A DNA stretch of 64,000 nucleotides from Periconia sp. R9002 (taxonomy: Eukaryota > Ascomycota > Dothideomycetes > Pleosporales > Periconiaceae), in contig JAMAHW010000013.1 in NCBI GenBank assembly GCA_023627715.1, forward strand, positions 372,001-436,000. Reading direction: 5' to 3'. A program made the translations under genes and the position numbers. Shown here one piece after another: positions 42,856 through 55,514 of the stretch. The notes under the pieces are model-generated. The model was not told where the DNA came from and did not search any database. It was given only the letters and a program-made list of their open reading frames with translations. Position 1 is the first letter of the stretch. The number at the start of each line of letters is the position of its first letter.

Positions 42856-43407
42856 TTACCTTCGCTTGCGATTCAGAAGATCCTTTGCCTGCCCCGTGAC
42901 AGAGAAATCGTTGAAGAGCCACGAATTGCTATGACGGCCACGCCACATGTCACTGCTTCCCGTACTGCGCCGTGAGGGGCCTTGCAAGCTCGACCGACTC
43001 TGGGTGGAAGAAGTGGAAACGGTGGAAGCTTGACTAACGGTCGAAACATGGCGCGATTGGTGTGGTCGCGGGGCGGAAGGATAAGCTGAAGTGGCATGGG
43101 TTGGTGCGGTTGTAGCTGGGAGGTGGGTGGGTGGAGCAGCCATTGGGGACTTGGATCGTGTGCGGGAGGATGCTGTTCTGGATCGGCTAGGCGAGCGACC
43201 ACGTATCCTCGAAGCAATAGCACCAAAGAAGGATGCTTGGGCGGGTGAGGCAGTGGGTGAATTCAGGCCGTCGGAGGAAGCCGAATGAGGAGAGGGCATT
43301 TGGGCAGACGAGTCGCCAGAAGCGAGAGATCTTTGAGAATCGACGGTTGCGGTACGAATTGGTGGTGGGGGTTGAAAATGGTGGTATCGGGGACTTTGAG
43401 AAGACAT
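42856..43407 (-). CDS. Small Ser/Arg-rich protein with conserved-looking WLFNDFSV C-terminus
   Basis: Single exon, 183 residues from the ATG at 43407 (MSSQSPRYHHFQPPPP). About 150 residues are Ser/Pro/Thr/Arg-rich and disordered, with an RGRSPSRSRT stretch and a FFGAIASRIRGRS helix-like segment. The last 30 residues are different in character: SDMWRGRHSNSWLFNDFSV then TGQAKDLLNRKRR. This aromatic and charged block is the part likely to bind something. The basic KRR end could be a nuclear signal. An in-frame ATG at 43446 would add 13 residues. I do not know a function. Confidence 0.68.
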   Translation of the reverse strand: MSSQSPRYHHFQPPPPIRTATVDSQRSLASGDSSAQMPSPHSASSDGLNSPTASPAQASFFGAIASRIRGRSPSRSRTASSRTRSKSPMAAPPTHLPATTAPTHATSAYPSAPRPHQSRHVSTVSQASTVSTSSTQSRSSLQGPSRRSTGSSDMWRGRHSNSWLFNDFSVTGQAKDLLNRKRR

Positions 43408-44065
43408 TGCTACAATGGCTGAATGGGTTGGTTGGAATCGTTGCACGGCGCTGGGAGTGATAGTGGAGGAATGTGGATGTGCAGAGGGGGAGAGAGGTCA
43501 AGAGGTCCAAGACACCGTGTCCAGGGCTGGCGGGTTTATGAAGAGGGCTGGCTGGTGGCCATGTACTTGTCCTCTGAACCAACACAATCATGCATCCATT
43601 CAGCCAACCCAGCAGCGGCGTGATAGCGTGCCCTCTCCCCGCCCGCCTTGTCCTCAAACTGTAGGCTTGGCGCATATGACATCCCAATCGGGGACCGGTC
43701 AGCTCGGTGAGTGCTTTTCCTCGGCAGGCCTCCGCACCCAATGGCACACGTTTCCGTGTCCTGCTCAGTCCTCATTTGTACTGAATCCCCTCACGCCAGA
43801 CGCTAATCGCCCACTTTTCACCGACTGTTTTGATTGTGTTCCTGCTGTGCTGCGCGCAGACCCAGCCATGGCACGACAGCGCACCATCATGGAGCATCCC
43901 GCTGGCTTCGAAACTCGGTCGACGGCCAATGGTCTAGATCAACCCTCTTTTGGGAACCTGTAAGCGACTTATCTGCACCACCCACGCGGCGCATTGGCGA
44001 GACCACCCATGCATATCATATCGCCAAACATGGCTCTATTTCTTCCCTAGCTACCATCACCATCA
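43408..44065. other. Intergenic region
   Basis: These 658 bp hold the promoter of the small Ser/Arg-rich gene and the 3' flank of the permease gene. No feature seen. Confidence 0.5.
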
Positions 44066-45928
44066 TCATGGCTTGTCCGCACTCTCTACTCTTTCCTCGC
44101 CCGCCACCACATGTCCCACCTGTGGCCCAGTGAACCTTTCTCTGCCCGTCGTGAACCAAGTCACCACACTGATCATCATGATCACCCCTATGGCAGCAGA
44201 CGTATAATTCATGTTCTCGCTATTCACAGGACTGACTCCAGGGAAGTTGGACACGATGCAACAAAAGGCCAGGAAAACAAAGCCCACCACATTCATGGGC
44301 AACCCATACCGCCCTAGCGAATACGGACCATCAAGTCGATAATTCCCGCCTGTCATGTATGCTAGAATGCGGGCGAAAAGAGGCATTGCATACGAAAGAT
44401 CTGCGTGCAGCGTCAGTCTATACCCTGTGACCAGATGGAAGATGATGATGCCTACAAAAGCCTTCCGTCGCGATCAGAACAACCGTGTTGAACCCCGTCA
44501 ACGTGCCAAAATAAATGGAATTGAAGGCAATCTGCACGAGAAACGTCAACAGAACTGCATTCACCGGTATCTGTTTCTTCGCCGACACTCTGCTGAAGAC
44601 ATGCGAGAAGGGCAATCCATGATCTCGTGCGAAAGCGTAGACAGCTCTCGACCCCTCTGCCATCAACGAGTTGGCGCAGACGATGACAATGACTGCGATC
44701 AGCGAAGCGAGAGTGGAAGCCGCTCCCACACTTCCCGTAGCATGGCGGAAGATCTCAATCACGGGAACCCCCGTCGGTGTACCTGCGGTTTCTTCAATGC
44801 TACCCATGCAAAAACATAAAGATATCAAGAAGATGAAGCCCGTCACTGCGCCGATGTACACGGACATGACAATCGCCTGAGGCGCCCGCTTTCGAGGCTG
44901 GCTCATCTCTTCCACCATGTGAGCAGGAGCGTCGTAACAGCACAGGCCGAACATGGCCTGTGTCAGTCCGATAATGGCGGCGTACGGCGCGTTGAATCCC
45001 GTCTGGTTCTGGAAAGTCTCGAAGACGAAGCTCGCCGGCTGTTTCTCCTTGGCCGTTCCGAGTATGGTGCTGAAGCAGACGACAAACGCCACGATGTTCC
45101 AGGCGAGGATGAATTTGGAAATTTTATTGAGTCCGGAGGGTATCACAATGTTGGAGGTAGCGGCAACGACTGCTATAAAGTACGCTGTAAGGACAGTGTG
45201 CCAGCGCTCGATCGTGTAGCTCGGGTTGTTTAACTGAGCAATTCCCAGAACGAAATTGGCCGCGACGAAGTTGTTGGTTGCGCCCATAGCTAGAATACCT
45301 TTGTTGAACACAGATCAGCAAAGGCTCATCGTCACACTGCTCATAGAGAAGGCAATTACCAATCAACATAAACCAGCCGCAAACGTATGAGAAGCCTCTC
45401 GCCCACCTCGGGGGTGCGAGTATGGCGACCCAGCTGTACTGGCCCCCTGCCACAGGATACCTAAAATTCGAAGGTACAAAGTCAGATTAACTCGAACAGG
45501 GATGATTGAACGAGTGATGAAGGTCTCAAAACGCCACATGACGTGGTATCTCGATACTCCTTCGTACCCGGGAGACTTACGCGCTCGTCATTTCTGCCAT
45601 GGAATAAGCCACAGTCAGAGCAAATGTACACACGGCCACCCAGCCGTAAATCATGACGGGAGGCCCGCCTGATTCCACCCCGATGATGAGGACGCCGCTC
45701 AAAGCCGTCCAGGAGGTGACGATGCTGAACGAGAAACCAACCATGGCCAAGAAGCCAAAGTTCCGTTTCAATTCTGTCTCCCAAAGTCAGAAAAACACAA
45801 CCGCGGCGTGTATAACGTAGACAATGGATCATCGAACCTTGAGTATATCCGAGCTGTTCGAGCGCTGTATCATCATTCATCGTGCCGTCGAAGACTTTTG
45901 TCTTCATGTCATCTTTTGCGTCGGCCAT
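44066..45928 (-). CDS. Amino-acid/choline/GABA-type permease (APC superfamily)
   Basis: Five exons on the minus strand, 45928-45838, 45773-45581, 45460-45360, 45298-44456 and 44400-44066, giving 520 residues. It is a 12-helix plasma-membrane transporter of the amino-acid/choline branch (yeast Hnm1/Uga4 relatives). Seen: ALEQLGYTQELKRNFGFLAM at the entry to helix 1, then VGFSFSIVTSW, GGPPVMIYGWV, the AEMTSAYPVAGGQYSW motif, a long run of hydrophobic helices, and a Ser/Glu tail. The joins QELKRN, TSAYPV, LIGILAMG and EGFYLSYAMP all restore family motifs. Substrate could be GABA, choline or a related amine. An ATG two codons earlier (45934) is equally possible. Confidence 0.9.
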
Positions 45929-47200
45929 CCTCACAAGTGGATATCAAAACACCACTTGAGTAGTAGACTTGCTATGAGATATCAGAAAATATCGTTACAC
46001 AACGTCCCACAGCGAGATATTTAAGTATCCAGATTTACCCCAGTACCCAATTGTCGATCTCTTAGTTTGTGCGGGTTGGAAAATGGGAAACAAGCCCAAT
46101 GCTGCCGCCACTGATAACGGTGGGGGAAACTATGCACACTGGTGTGCTCGCATGCACCCCTTATCGCTCACGAGTACTGAGGGTTATTGGCCCGCTATTT
46201 GGGTATCAGCGGGGTACCTTGACACGGAACAGTAGTGAAAGGAGAAATAAGTCACAGCGTCGCATAATGAATTAGCCAGTTAAGTTACATAGGTATTCTA
46301 CACAAAACGAACTACACGTACTCGACAGAATGCGCATTTTCCCTTGGAAAGGTATCTTTCTTTTAGGGGAAGGAGGAAGTCCTTTCCGCCAAATTGCCCT
46401 TTTCATGGCCATTCGTGACTGTGTATTCACTCATAACCCTAATTTATGTAGCCATTCCCAAGCAGCGACTTCGCAAGGCCTTGGATTATCCTTTCAAGAA
46501 TACTGCGAAGGTTTACAAGCACAATTATACTATCTCGCAAAGGGCAGGTCCATGCGAGATTGAATAGAACGGGAGGGAGATCGGGAATGTGGGGCTTAGG
46601 CTAGCCTTACCCTAGGTACGGTCGCCAGAGTGCGCGATGATAGTTAAGACGCATACGAATTACGAACCACACCATACTGTACGCATACTCTTTTCCACCA
46701 AATTGCTTTCTCTCCATTGAATGACACATAACTCTTGCCATAGAACATGGCAGGCGTAGATTGTGTCATGAATTCGACCATGGCCCGTTCGTTCCTAAGG
46801 ACGTTGCGGAAAGCAGATAGCGACGCACGCGCGCAAAATACCGCCCATGTCCTCGACTCAAAACCACGCCCTCGCATCTTACGAAACCTCATCTTCTCCG
46901 AATACCTACCTCCAGCAATGTATAACTAAGCGACTTGCCGCAAACAAAAAAACGTACACTATGGAAGATAGGGACAATCGAGACCCGCTCTAGCCCCAAA
47001 GGCCGGCTTTCACGCCAGTGCCCAAAGGGTACACCGCCTTCTCCCGTTTCGACTTTTTTCTTATCCTGACTGTCTTTTGAGACAGTGAATATCTACGTAC
47101 TGTACCCCCGTCGATTCATTCGCAGAAAAAATACCTCGCCGCCATTTTCCTCCGAAACGAAGAAAGACACGAAGAAACGAAAAAAAAACCCCCCCAAAAA
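45929..47200. other. Divergent intergenic region, permease to hydrolase
   Basis: This 1.3 kb contains promoter DNA for both neighbours and no supported gene. The last 25 bases before the hydrolase ATG are A9-C7-A6 homopolymers. Confidence 0.5.
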
Positions 47201-47911
47201 ATGGCACAAACGCAAATCCCCGCGACCCCTTATTCCTGGCCGCACGATTCCTCGCTTTCGCCGGACACGACGGCGCTCTTGATCCTCGACATGCAGCGCG
47301 ATTTTCTGTCCACAGGGGGGTATCTCGATTCGCAGGGCTACTCGCTGGAGCGGTTCCACGGCATTATCCCGCGGTTGGTTTCGTTGCTGTCGACGTTTCG
47401 CCGCGCGGGGTTCCCCATTTATCACACGCGGCTGGGCCACGCGCCGCACCTGGCGACCGTGTCTTCGCGGGAGAGCCACAGGAGCGGGGTTCATGGCGCG
47501 GCGATTGGGACCAAAGGCCCGCTGGGGAGGCTGTTGGTCAGAGGGCAGAGGGGGCATGATATTATTAGTGAGCTGACGCCGTTGCCGCTCGAGGCCGTCA
47601 TTGATAAACCGGGACGAGGTGCTTTTACCCATACGGAGCTGGATCTTGTTTTGAGGGCGAAGGGGATTAAGAACCTGGTGGTTTGCGGCGTCACGGCGGA
47701 TGCTTGTGTTAGTAGTACCGTGCGGGAAGCCAGTGATCGTGGTTACGACTGTCTCGTGGTGGAGGATGGAGTAGAGAGCGTCAATGATGAGCTGAAAGCG
47801 TGGAGTTTGGAGTCGATCCGAGTGGAAGGGGGGCTATTTGGTGTCACGGCTGAAAGCAGGGACGTAAAAGAGGCCGTGGAGTCATGGATGACCAACGGGT
47901 TCGGGCAATGA
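47201..47911 (+). CDS. Isochorismatase-like cysteine hydrolase
   Basis: Single exon, 236 residues. Family members cut amide or enol-ether bonds (ureidoacrylate amidohydrolase, N-carbamoylsarcosine amidase, nicotinamidase relatives). The catalytic triad is seen: Asp in LLILDMQRDFL, Lys in VIDKPGRGAF, Cys in GVTADACVSSTVR, the last also giving the cis-peptide at V-T. The SGVHGAAIG region between them is typical of the RutB-like branch. No signal peptide, so cytosolic. The ATG is fixed by the homopolymer leader and the family N-terminus. Convergent with histone H4. Substrate not determinable. Confidence 0.9.
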   Translation: MAQTQIPATPYSWPHDSSLSPDTTALLILDMQRDFLSTGGYLDSQGYSLERFHGIIPRLVSLLSTFRRAGFPIYHTRLGHAPHLATVSSRESHRSGVHGAAIGTKGPLGRLLVRGQRGHDIISELTPLPLEAVIDKPGRGAFTHTELDLVLRAKGIKNLVVCGVTADACVSSTVREASDRGYDCLVVEDGVESVNDELKAWSLESIRVEGGLFGVTAESRDVKEAVESWMTNGFGQ

Positions 47912-48236
47912 CAAAGGGACGTTATGAGTCACGAAACATTCAAGAACACAACAGTATCACGTAATGCTTGTCAGGAATTTGCATGGCAACCGCATACATT
48001 GAGAATAGTAACGGGACCCTGTACTCGTGCTTTACGCAGAGCCAGCCCGTGGTTCGTTGGAATCATTCAAAACCCCCCATATACATAGCCGAAACGCCAA
48101 AGACCGATAACCGTGGATACACCTCCTCATCCCTAAAGGTAGCCCCGACACCCTATCACATCCTCAACCGGACGTACACAGAAGCTGCCGAAGAATACGC
48201 TTGAAGATGATCGAGACCATGAATGATGAGAGCCGT
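47912..48236. other. Convergent intergenic region
   Basis: These 325 bp are the 3' flanks of the hydrolase and histone H4 genes. No clear feature. Confidence 0.5.
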
Positions 48237-48864
<628 letters not shown>

Positions 48865-49598
48865 GTTGAAAGTAGTTGAGTGTTGATGAAGTTGGTTGGT
48901 AAATTGGGTTGTTGTGATGGAGGCGCGTTGCGCGTGGGGTGGGTGGATGATACGGGTTGTGCGTGTGGAGCGGAGTGGATGTGTAGAAGAGGAGAAGAGA
49001 GCGAGGGGGCAGAGGCGGGCGATGGCTATTTAAGAGGCGAGGCAGGCGACGGGTGCCTCGAGATCACAGAAAAGAAGGCGCTAATCCGGTTCGGGGGGCC
49101 AGCAGCAGCTTCAGAATCAATCAAAAGCTTGGCAAAATGGCTTTTGGCAGGCGCGATTTATTGTCCCATATGTGAGCAGCTTTCCAGCGCTTTTACTTTG
49201 GCCGTAATTCTGCGCGGGAAACCAGCACCACCCCTTCGTGATTCAAGCGCCGCTCGCTTGCCGCTTAGTCACCCGTCAGACCCCCGCCCACCCGCCCAAC
49301 ATCAAACCCATCGCCGAACACCAACCTCTTTTATTTATGGACATGTACCCACTTCACGCGTTTCTGCACTCACACGCGTCGCGTTTAATAAATAATGTCA
49401 TGCAGGCGTCACAATCATTTTGTTTCTCACTCACTATCATGGGGTTGCATACTTGAAAACTTCGCCTATCGCCATTCTATTACCCATCTATCATAACAAC
49501 TTATGTGGCAATAAAACACCATCAATAAAAAAGAATAGTGAATACTTGTACAAAGAAACTAGAACCCCCGTGTCAAACGCCTCTGCGCAAAGAGCACC
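48865..49598. other. H4 promoter and annexin 3' flank
   Basis: These 734 bp hold the H4 promoter and leader on the left and the annexin 3' flank on the right. No clear cis element could be assigned. Confidence 0.5.
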
Positions 49599-51094
49599 TT
49601 ACTTGACACAAGCCACCAGCATCCGTTCATAGTCACCGCTCGTCTCACCTTCGATTCTCCTGACCAGGCTCTTTTTGTATCTGCGCTCGTATGCGGCGCT
49701 GACGGCTCTCATGAAATTCTGGTCCCAATGACAGCGAACCACTCTTTGGATTAGATATTCGTCCTTGGTACCGAATCCCGCCATGCTGTCTTCCAAACGA
49801 ACCGCCTCCGCCATGGCGCGATCCTCCGCACGGTCAAGGAGGAGCAAAAGTGAGTTTTCCATGTGACCACTGAACTTAGACTCAATGACCTTTCGAAGGC
49901 TGGTCTGGAATCGCTGCTGGTACGCTTGGCCAATGGCACGTAGCTGTGCGTCATTCCGAGTCAAAAGAAGCTCACACACTTGCAATGTGTTCTTGCTAAC
50001 GATGTTTCCAAGAGCTGTCTGAAGCGTCGTGACATCCGCTTGAATCGCTTGTGGATTTACAGGCGCCGAGTCCTCTTGTCGTCGAGCCGCAATGATGATC
50101 ATGTACATTTGCTCCGTACCCGCAGAAAGATCGCCGCGCAAATCTGACTCTAATGTCTTCTTGAACAACCGCTGGTACTCAGCCTTAATGGCATGCACGT
50201 CGGCATTGCTTCTACCGATAAGCACATCATCAAGGGCGTCCTCTCTCGTGCCCATACCTTTGATGGCCGAGTAGAGTGTGTGACAGTCGCCTGCAAGAGG
50301 GCCGCGTGCAATCTGGACCAGTGCCTTCTTGAAGTTGCCTGAAGTCTCCTTCTCTAGATCGGCAATCAGGTTTCTCATCAAGCGTTGATCGAACTGTGTG
50401 CGAAGAGTGTTCATTTGGAATGGGTCCTTCTTCGATAATATCGAGATGAGCGCCTTTTCATCTGTTCCGAAGCCCTTCATGGCTTTACGCAGACCTTCCA
50501 CGTCCTTTTGCATGTCAATGTTAGCCGTCTGCACAGACCCGTATCCTGGAGACGGCGGAGTTGGCGGTCCAAAACTTTGTGGCGGAGCATATGATTGATT
50601 GTACTGCTGCTGCGGTGGAGGAGCATGTTGGTTGTGTGGTGGTGGTGGAGCTCCGTAGCCCTGCTGTTGTGGAGGTGGCGCGCCATATTGACCATACGGT
50701 CCAGGCGGAGGGGGAGCGCCATATTGTCCTGGGGGCGGGGGTTGGTAGTATTGACCCTGGGGAGAGGGAGCACCATATTGACCAGGCGGCGGCTGTTGAT
50801 GGTATTGACCAGGCGGCGGGGGTGAAGAGTAGTAAGACCCTGGCGGGGGAGCATTATAGCCTTGTGGAGGAGGGGCTCCATAGGGAGCTGGCGGGTAACC
50901 CGCGGGTGGAGGAGCACCTAAAGTCGAAGTGTCAGTATATGTCGAACTTGCTGCACACGGATGCGGTGGTGAAGGTGATTCATACCGTACTGCCCACCCG
51001 GAGGCGGTGGACCCCACTGATTCTGTGGCGGCGGGGGTTGTCCTCCCCATCCTCCCTGCTGAGAGTAGCCCTGTCCCGGATATTGATTTTGCAT
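49599..51094 (-). CDS. Annexin with Pro/Gly/Tyr/Gln-rich N-terminal tail
   Basis: Two exons on the minus strand, 51094-50986 and 50917-49599, giving 475 residues. Annexins bind acidic phospholipid membranes with calcium. About 160 N-terminal residues are low-complexity ([12 protein letters not shown] and QGYGAPPP units), like the tail of annexin A7/A11. Four annexin repeats follow: MKGFGTDEKALISILSKKDP, IKGMGTREDALDDVLIGRS, a third beginning ADVTTLQTALGNIVSKN, and a fourth with MAGFGTKDEYLIQRVVR. Repeats 1, 2 and 4 keep the G-x-G-T calcium loop; repeat 3 lacks it. The intron splits a Gly codon in GGQYGAPPP. A neighbour gene 650 bp upstream encodes a similar low-complexity tail. Likely membrane repair or trafficking role. 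Confidence 0.9.
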
Positions 51095-51747
51095 CAGTAT
51101 TTACTATGTCGAAGTCGAGTGTGGTTTGTTATGTGTGAAAATGAAGCTGTAGCTGTTTCTGCAGGTTGGGGCGAAAAGTAGGAAGTAGAGGCGGGATTGC
51201 CAATGCACAGTGGAAGCTTTATATATCGCTCGAGTTTATTAGTCGTACTCCCAAGATCCCGAGCCGACAAAATGACGATTGGAGAGGAATCCTAACGCGG
51301 TTGTGTGGTGGCATGGGTGGATCCCCGCGCACAGCCACCATTACAGAAAACGTGATGGGGGCTGAGCCTGGCGGCCCTGCCAATCATCAACGAACCGTTG
51401 CTGCCTGGCGCTACGGCACCACACCTTCATTTATCCACTTGACACTTATCCATCGCCACGCAATTATTCCAAAGAAGAGCTGACAAAGCAATCTATACTC
51501 GTTTGGTGTGTTTATCAAACGATCCGTTCAAATGCCCTCCTTCCCAGATAGATATCACCAGTGGCACGAATAAATTCTCTTATTATCATTATATTCATAC
51601 TTTCATACAAAGACTAGGAGTCCAAATCGTGGGACACGAATGCTACCAATACAAAATCTGAGTATATTCATTCGTTGCAGTACCTTGATTCCTATACCAT
51701 GACCTTTTCGAAGAAAATGTCCGACAATCTCCCACACTCAAGACTGT
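51095..51747. other. Annexin promoter and vWA gene 3' flank
   Basis: These 653 bp separate two genes on the same strand. No further feature seen. Confidence 0.5.
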
Positions 51748-54202
51748 CTAGTAGCGACCTCCTGGTGGGGGTGCGCCATATTGAGGTTGGCCAGGATAAC
51801 CGCCCTGCTGGGGGGGCTTTTGCTGCTGATTTTGGCCAGGATACTGCCCTGGTGGAGGCGGGTATTGTCCTTGAGGCGGTTGTCCTTGAGGGGGGTACTG
51901 TCCGTGGGGCGGGTGACCTTGAGGAGGATACTGGCCTTGAGGAGGATATTGTCCTGGAGGGGGAGCTCCGTAGCCTTGCTGGCCGTATGGTTGAGGTGGT
52001 TGCCCATAATTCTGTTGGGGAGGGTATCCAGGTGCGCCGTAACCCTGTTGAGGAGGTGCACCATATCCACCTTGTGGGCCAGCTGGCTGGTTGGTCTTCT
52101 CATCTTTACTGTCGTAACTGGCATCGATAGCACCGAGCAACAACTTGACAATCCACAAATCAGGCGTGAGGTCAACTGGTGGGTTAGCACGAGACATTTC
52201 GTCCTGCTCGTTTTCAAAATCTGTTCCCATGTTAGATTTTACACAGTTGGCACGCAGCAGAAAAGCATACTAGATGTACAATCGACCAAGTGACCAATTC
52301 CGGGGTCTTCATCTAGTTTTCCAAGAAATTTCTTTGCTAGCTCGTCGTTTCCGACTTGGGCGAACTCGAATGCAACACCACCGGCACCATACTGGGGGTA
52401 ACGCTGTAAAGTGTCGACGGCGTACTTGATGGTGTCAAAAACAGCATTTTGGGGCTCACCAGCCGGCTGACCGTCAGTGACAGTAATCACTAGGACTGGC
52501 TTCTTCAACTGCTGGCTCTGGGCTCTCGAGAGAACAATCTCGTCGATGACCTTTCTACGCAAGGAGGTTCCCATTGGTGTGAGTCCCTTGAATTGAACAC
52601 CCCGCATGATTTGTTCAATCTGCTGCTCAGTGGCCACACCATCCTGCAGCGGTCGGCCTTGTGGATCACGCACTTGGCTGAGGTCGGTGTTCATGAAGCG
52701 AATCGAGATACCGTCCGTATCGAACAAAGTCGCAGCAAAGGAAACTCGCTCCAGAATAAGGCGCAAGTCTTTGATACGCTCGCCACTCTCCTCGAATGCC
52801 ATTGATCCACTGTCATCTAGAAGCGTAAGAAGTCAGAGAGTGTTAAACCTCGCCTTGCTAAGTTATACCTACCGATATAAAGGACGATATCATATAACGC
52901 AAGCTTGACGATATCGTTTGCTACCTCCTTCACGATGCGCCAGCGTTGTATGACCTGATTGATCAATGCCGGAGCTCGCTGGGCGATCTGGTCTATAATG
53001 GGAGAGTTTGGGGGATAGAAACCTTGCAGTCTCTTCTCCTGGATACAAGATAGTAATAGTTGCTTGTAAGCGCCGACCTCAGCAGCAGAGGCTTGAGCAG
53101 GAGGTGCTCCAGGAGGGGGAGCACCATATTGCTGTTGCTGTGGGGGAGGAGCACCCTGTAAGTGAACAGTCAGCGCAGTTCAGTATCGAAAATCAGACCA
53201 GTTCTAAGTCAGGCTCTATTTCATCAATCGCGAGGAATATGATAGCGTACGTAAGGCGGCTGCTGTTGACCCCATGAGTTCTGCTGCTGGCCATAAGGGG
53301 ATTGTGGCTGCCATTGATTCTGCTGTGGTGGGTATGGTTGTGGGGCCTGGCTCCATTGACCTGGGAATGGTGATTGGGGTGGATGGGCTGAATACGGCGA
53401 CTGGGGCGACGGTCCCGGATAAGGTGATTGGGGTGTTTGGCCTGGATAAGGCGATTGGGGTTGGCCTGGAGGTGGTGGTGGTGGGGGCCTATTGTAACCA
53501 GATTGCGACTGAGGATATGGCGGTGCGGCTGTTGCTGGAGAAGTCGGTGTGTATGAAGCTTGAGAATAAGGTTGAGGTATCGGTGGGTTAGAGGGTGGTT
53601 GGGAGCTGGTCTGGTAGGGGTTAGGGGTGTATGGACTGTAGGTGCCACCGTAGTTGGCCATGACGGTGAAAGAACAGTGAGGGTCAACTCGATGGCAGGT
53701 AGTTGGATCAAAAATGTCGTAGCAGGCACGGGGTTATGTACATCCAGAAAGGTCGATCCAGACAACAGAACGGTGGAAGGCGCAGGGTCGCGAGTGCAAG
53801 TGGACGTGTTGGTTGTGGTGTGTAGAGGTCCAATGATGATGAGGATGAGGATGCAAAGGAAAGAAATGAAAAACAAGAGAGGAAAAACCTACCGGAGCAC
53901 CGGCACCGGGGGCGCCTGGATAGGCCTGATAGTTTTGCTGCCCAGGCTGACGCATTCGTTAGTGGGCAGTTTGACAGCGGCTTCAGTGTAGACAGAAGTC
54001 AGGTACTCACATATCCGCCTGGGGGTCCGCCTGCACCTGGTGGAGGACCGGCGGCGGCGAGCTTGCTTGCCAACTATCAAAGAGCCCAAATCAGCCTCGC
54101 ATACTTGCACGTACGTACACAGCATACCCCGCTAAGCCATCATGCGTGTGGTTGGGATGGTGGAGAGAGGGGTTTGCGGGATTTTGCACAACTTACACCC
54201 AT
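51748..54202 (-). CDS. vWA-domain protein with low-complexity Pro/Gln/Gly/Tyr flanks
   Basis: Seven exons on the minus strand, 54202-54197 (6 nt, Met-Gly), 54073-54011, 53946-53893, 53610-53251, 53155-52873, 52816-52271 and 52220-51748, giving 594 residues. The first 250 or so residues are Pro/Gln/Tyr/Gly-rich ([16 protein letters not shown]). Then comes [20 protein letters not shown] and a von Willebrand A domain with a complete metal site: LYIDDSGSM (D-x-S-x-S), the Thr in [11 protein letters not shown] and the Asp in VTDGQPAGE. The last 100 residues are low-complexity again ([14 protein letters not shown]). A second in-frame ATG (53661, [10 protein letters not shown]) lies inside the long intron before exon 4 and could serve as an alternative start. 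vWA domains bind partner proteins; the partner is unknown. Confidence 0.78.
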
Positions 54203-55514
54203 GGTGGCTATTTGAGTCGGCGGCAGTGGTTTGTTGTGAGAGCTCTTGGAGTAGGAAAACAGCGTTCAAATGATATGGACTTGCAAAGAGAGGAGAGGAG
54301 AGGTGATGAAGTGCTGCCCAGGGCTGCAAGGGACTCCAGTGAAGGTGGGGTGGTGCTAGCTGAACTAATGGGATGACACCATGTGCCACCGAAGCTATAC
54401 AGCTCAGCCACCGGCCCCCTTGTACACCCAACTAACTGCCTGTCCAAGTACCTAATCAAGCGTCGGGCAAACACATCGTTGGGCTGTGCTGCAAATCACA
54501 TTGGTACCGGTGCATCATACACAACCGTGAAGTTTGCGTGCTCGTACGCAGACGTGTGGCGCGAATGAAATCGCGATTCCAATGGTGGAGCCTAGTACTT
54601 GAGCCACCGTCATCAATTGAGGCGTGAGCTAAGGAACAGGCGGGGTTCAAGAACTTGTTGCACTGCCATTCGCCGACGCGTGCTATTGCATGCACTCTAT
54701 AATTTCAAAATCCATCATCGATATGATTTGGATATTACGTTACAGGTTTAAATCAAGCAACCAGAATATTACACATTGCGCCTGATGTTCTATCATAACT
54801 TGTGGATACATACATTTTCACTTTCCAAAGCTTGCTCGTCCGAACAGTGACATGAACTGGATGATGAGACACTACTACGGGTCTTGACCTGTTCTATTGA
54901 CTTGCACATAAAATTGATGGCAATAGTGACACGCAAATTTGTAATCCAGGGTTGTACTATGTACCTAAGTAGGCAGTTTCTTTCGACGCCTTCCTCGAGT
55001 ACATACATGTATGCGGGAGTGGGGCGGTATGACTGAACAACTCTCCAACATCCGATTCACTACAGCAACCAGTCAAAGTAGCGTCTCTAGAAGATCAACA
55101 ATCTTTATGATGGAAAATCTATTCGACGTGAATAAATTCTATTAAAAAACATCGCTTCCACTGAATCCTTTTGCGCGATCTTATGTATGCAAAGTGGTTC
55201 CTTGTATGAGGGTCCCCCAGCGAAGCCCCGAGCTCGAAAAAAGAAGGGGGACAAAACAGAGTAGAAATAGGTTCCAAACCAACGCATCAGTCTTACATTT
55301 GTAGGCAGCTACTTGGCGGGCTATCCCGGGACTCGGGAGAGAATTCGAGTGGAGTGGGGAATACAGCGTTGGCGCTAGCTAGTTTAAGGGGTAAAAGCTC
55401 ATACATCAACATCGGTTGGGACCACTTCCGCTTTCCGTCTTGTCGTTATTGGGTATATATAACGTCTTGTGAACGAATGTTTCATCAACAAAAAGCGCTA
55501 CAAAGCGTCAAAAA
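54203..55514. other. Intergenic region upstream of vWA gene
   Basis: This 1.3 kb includes the vWA-gene promoter with an AGAGG array at 54291-54305, and the approach to the tRNA. No other supported feature. Confidence 0.5.

Noticed and set aside
50600..53610. Tandem repeats in the annexin and vWA genes as a CRISPR-like or satellite array
   Set aside because: They are imperfect, in frame, and encode Pro/Gly/Tyr/Gln repeats within exons.
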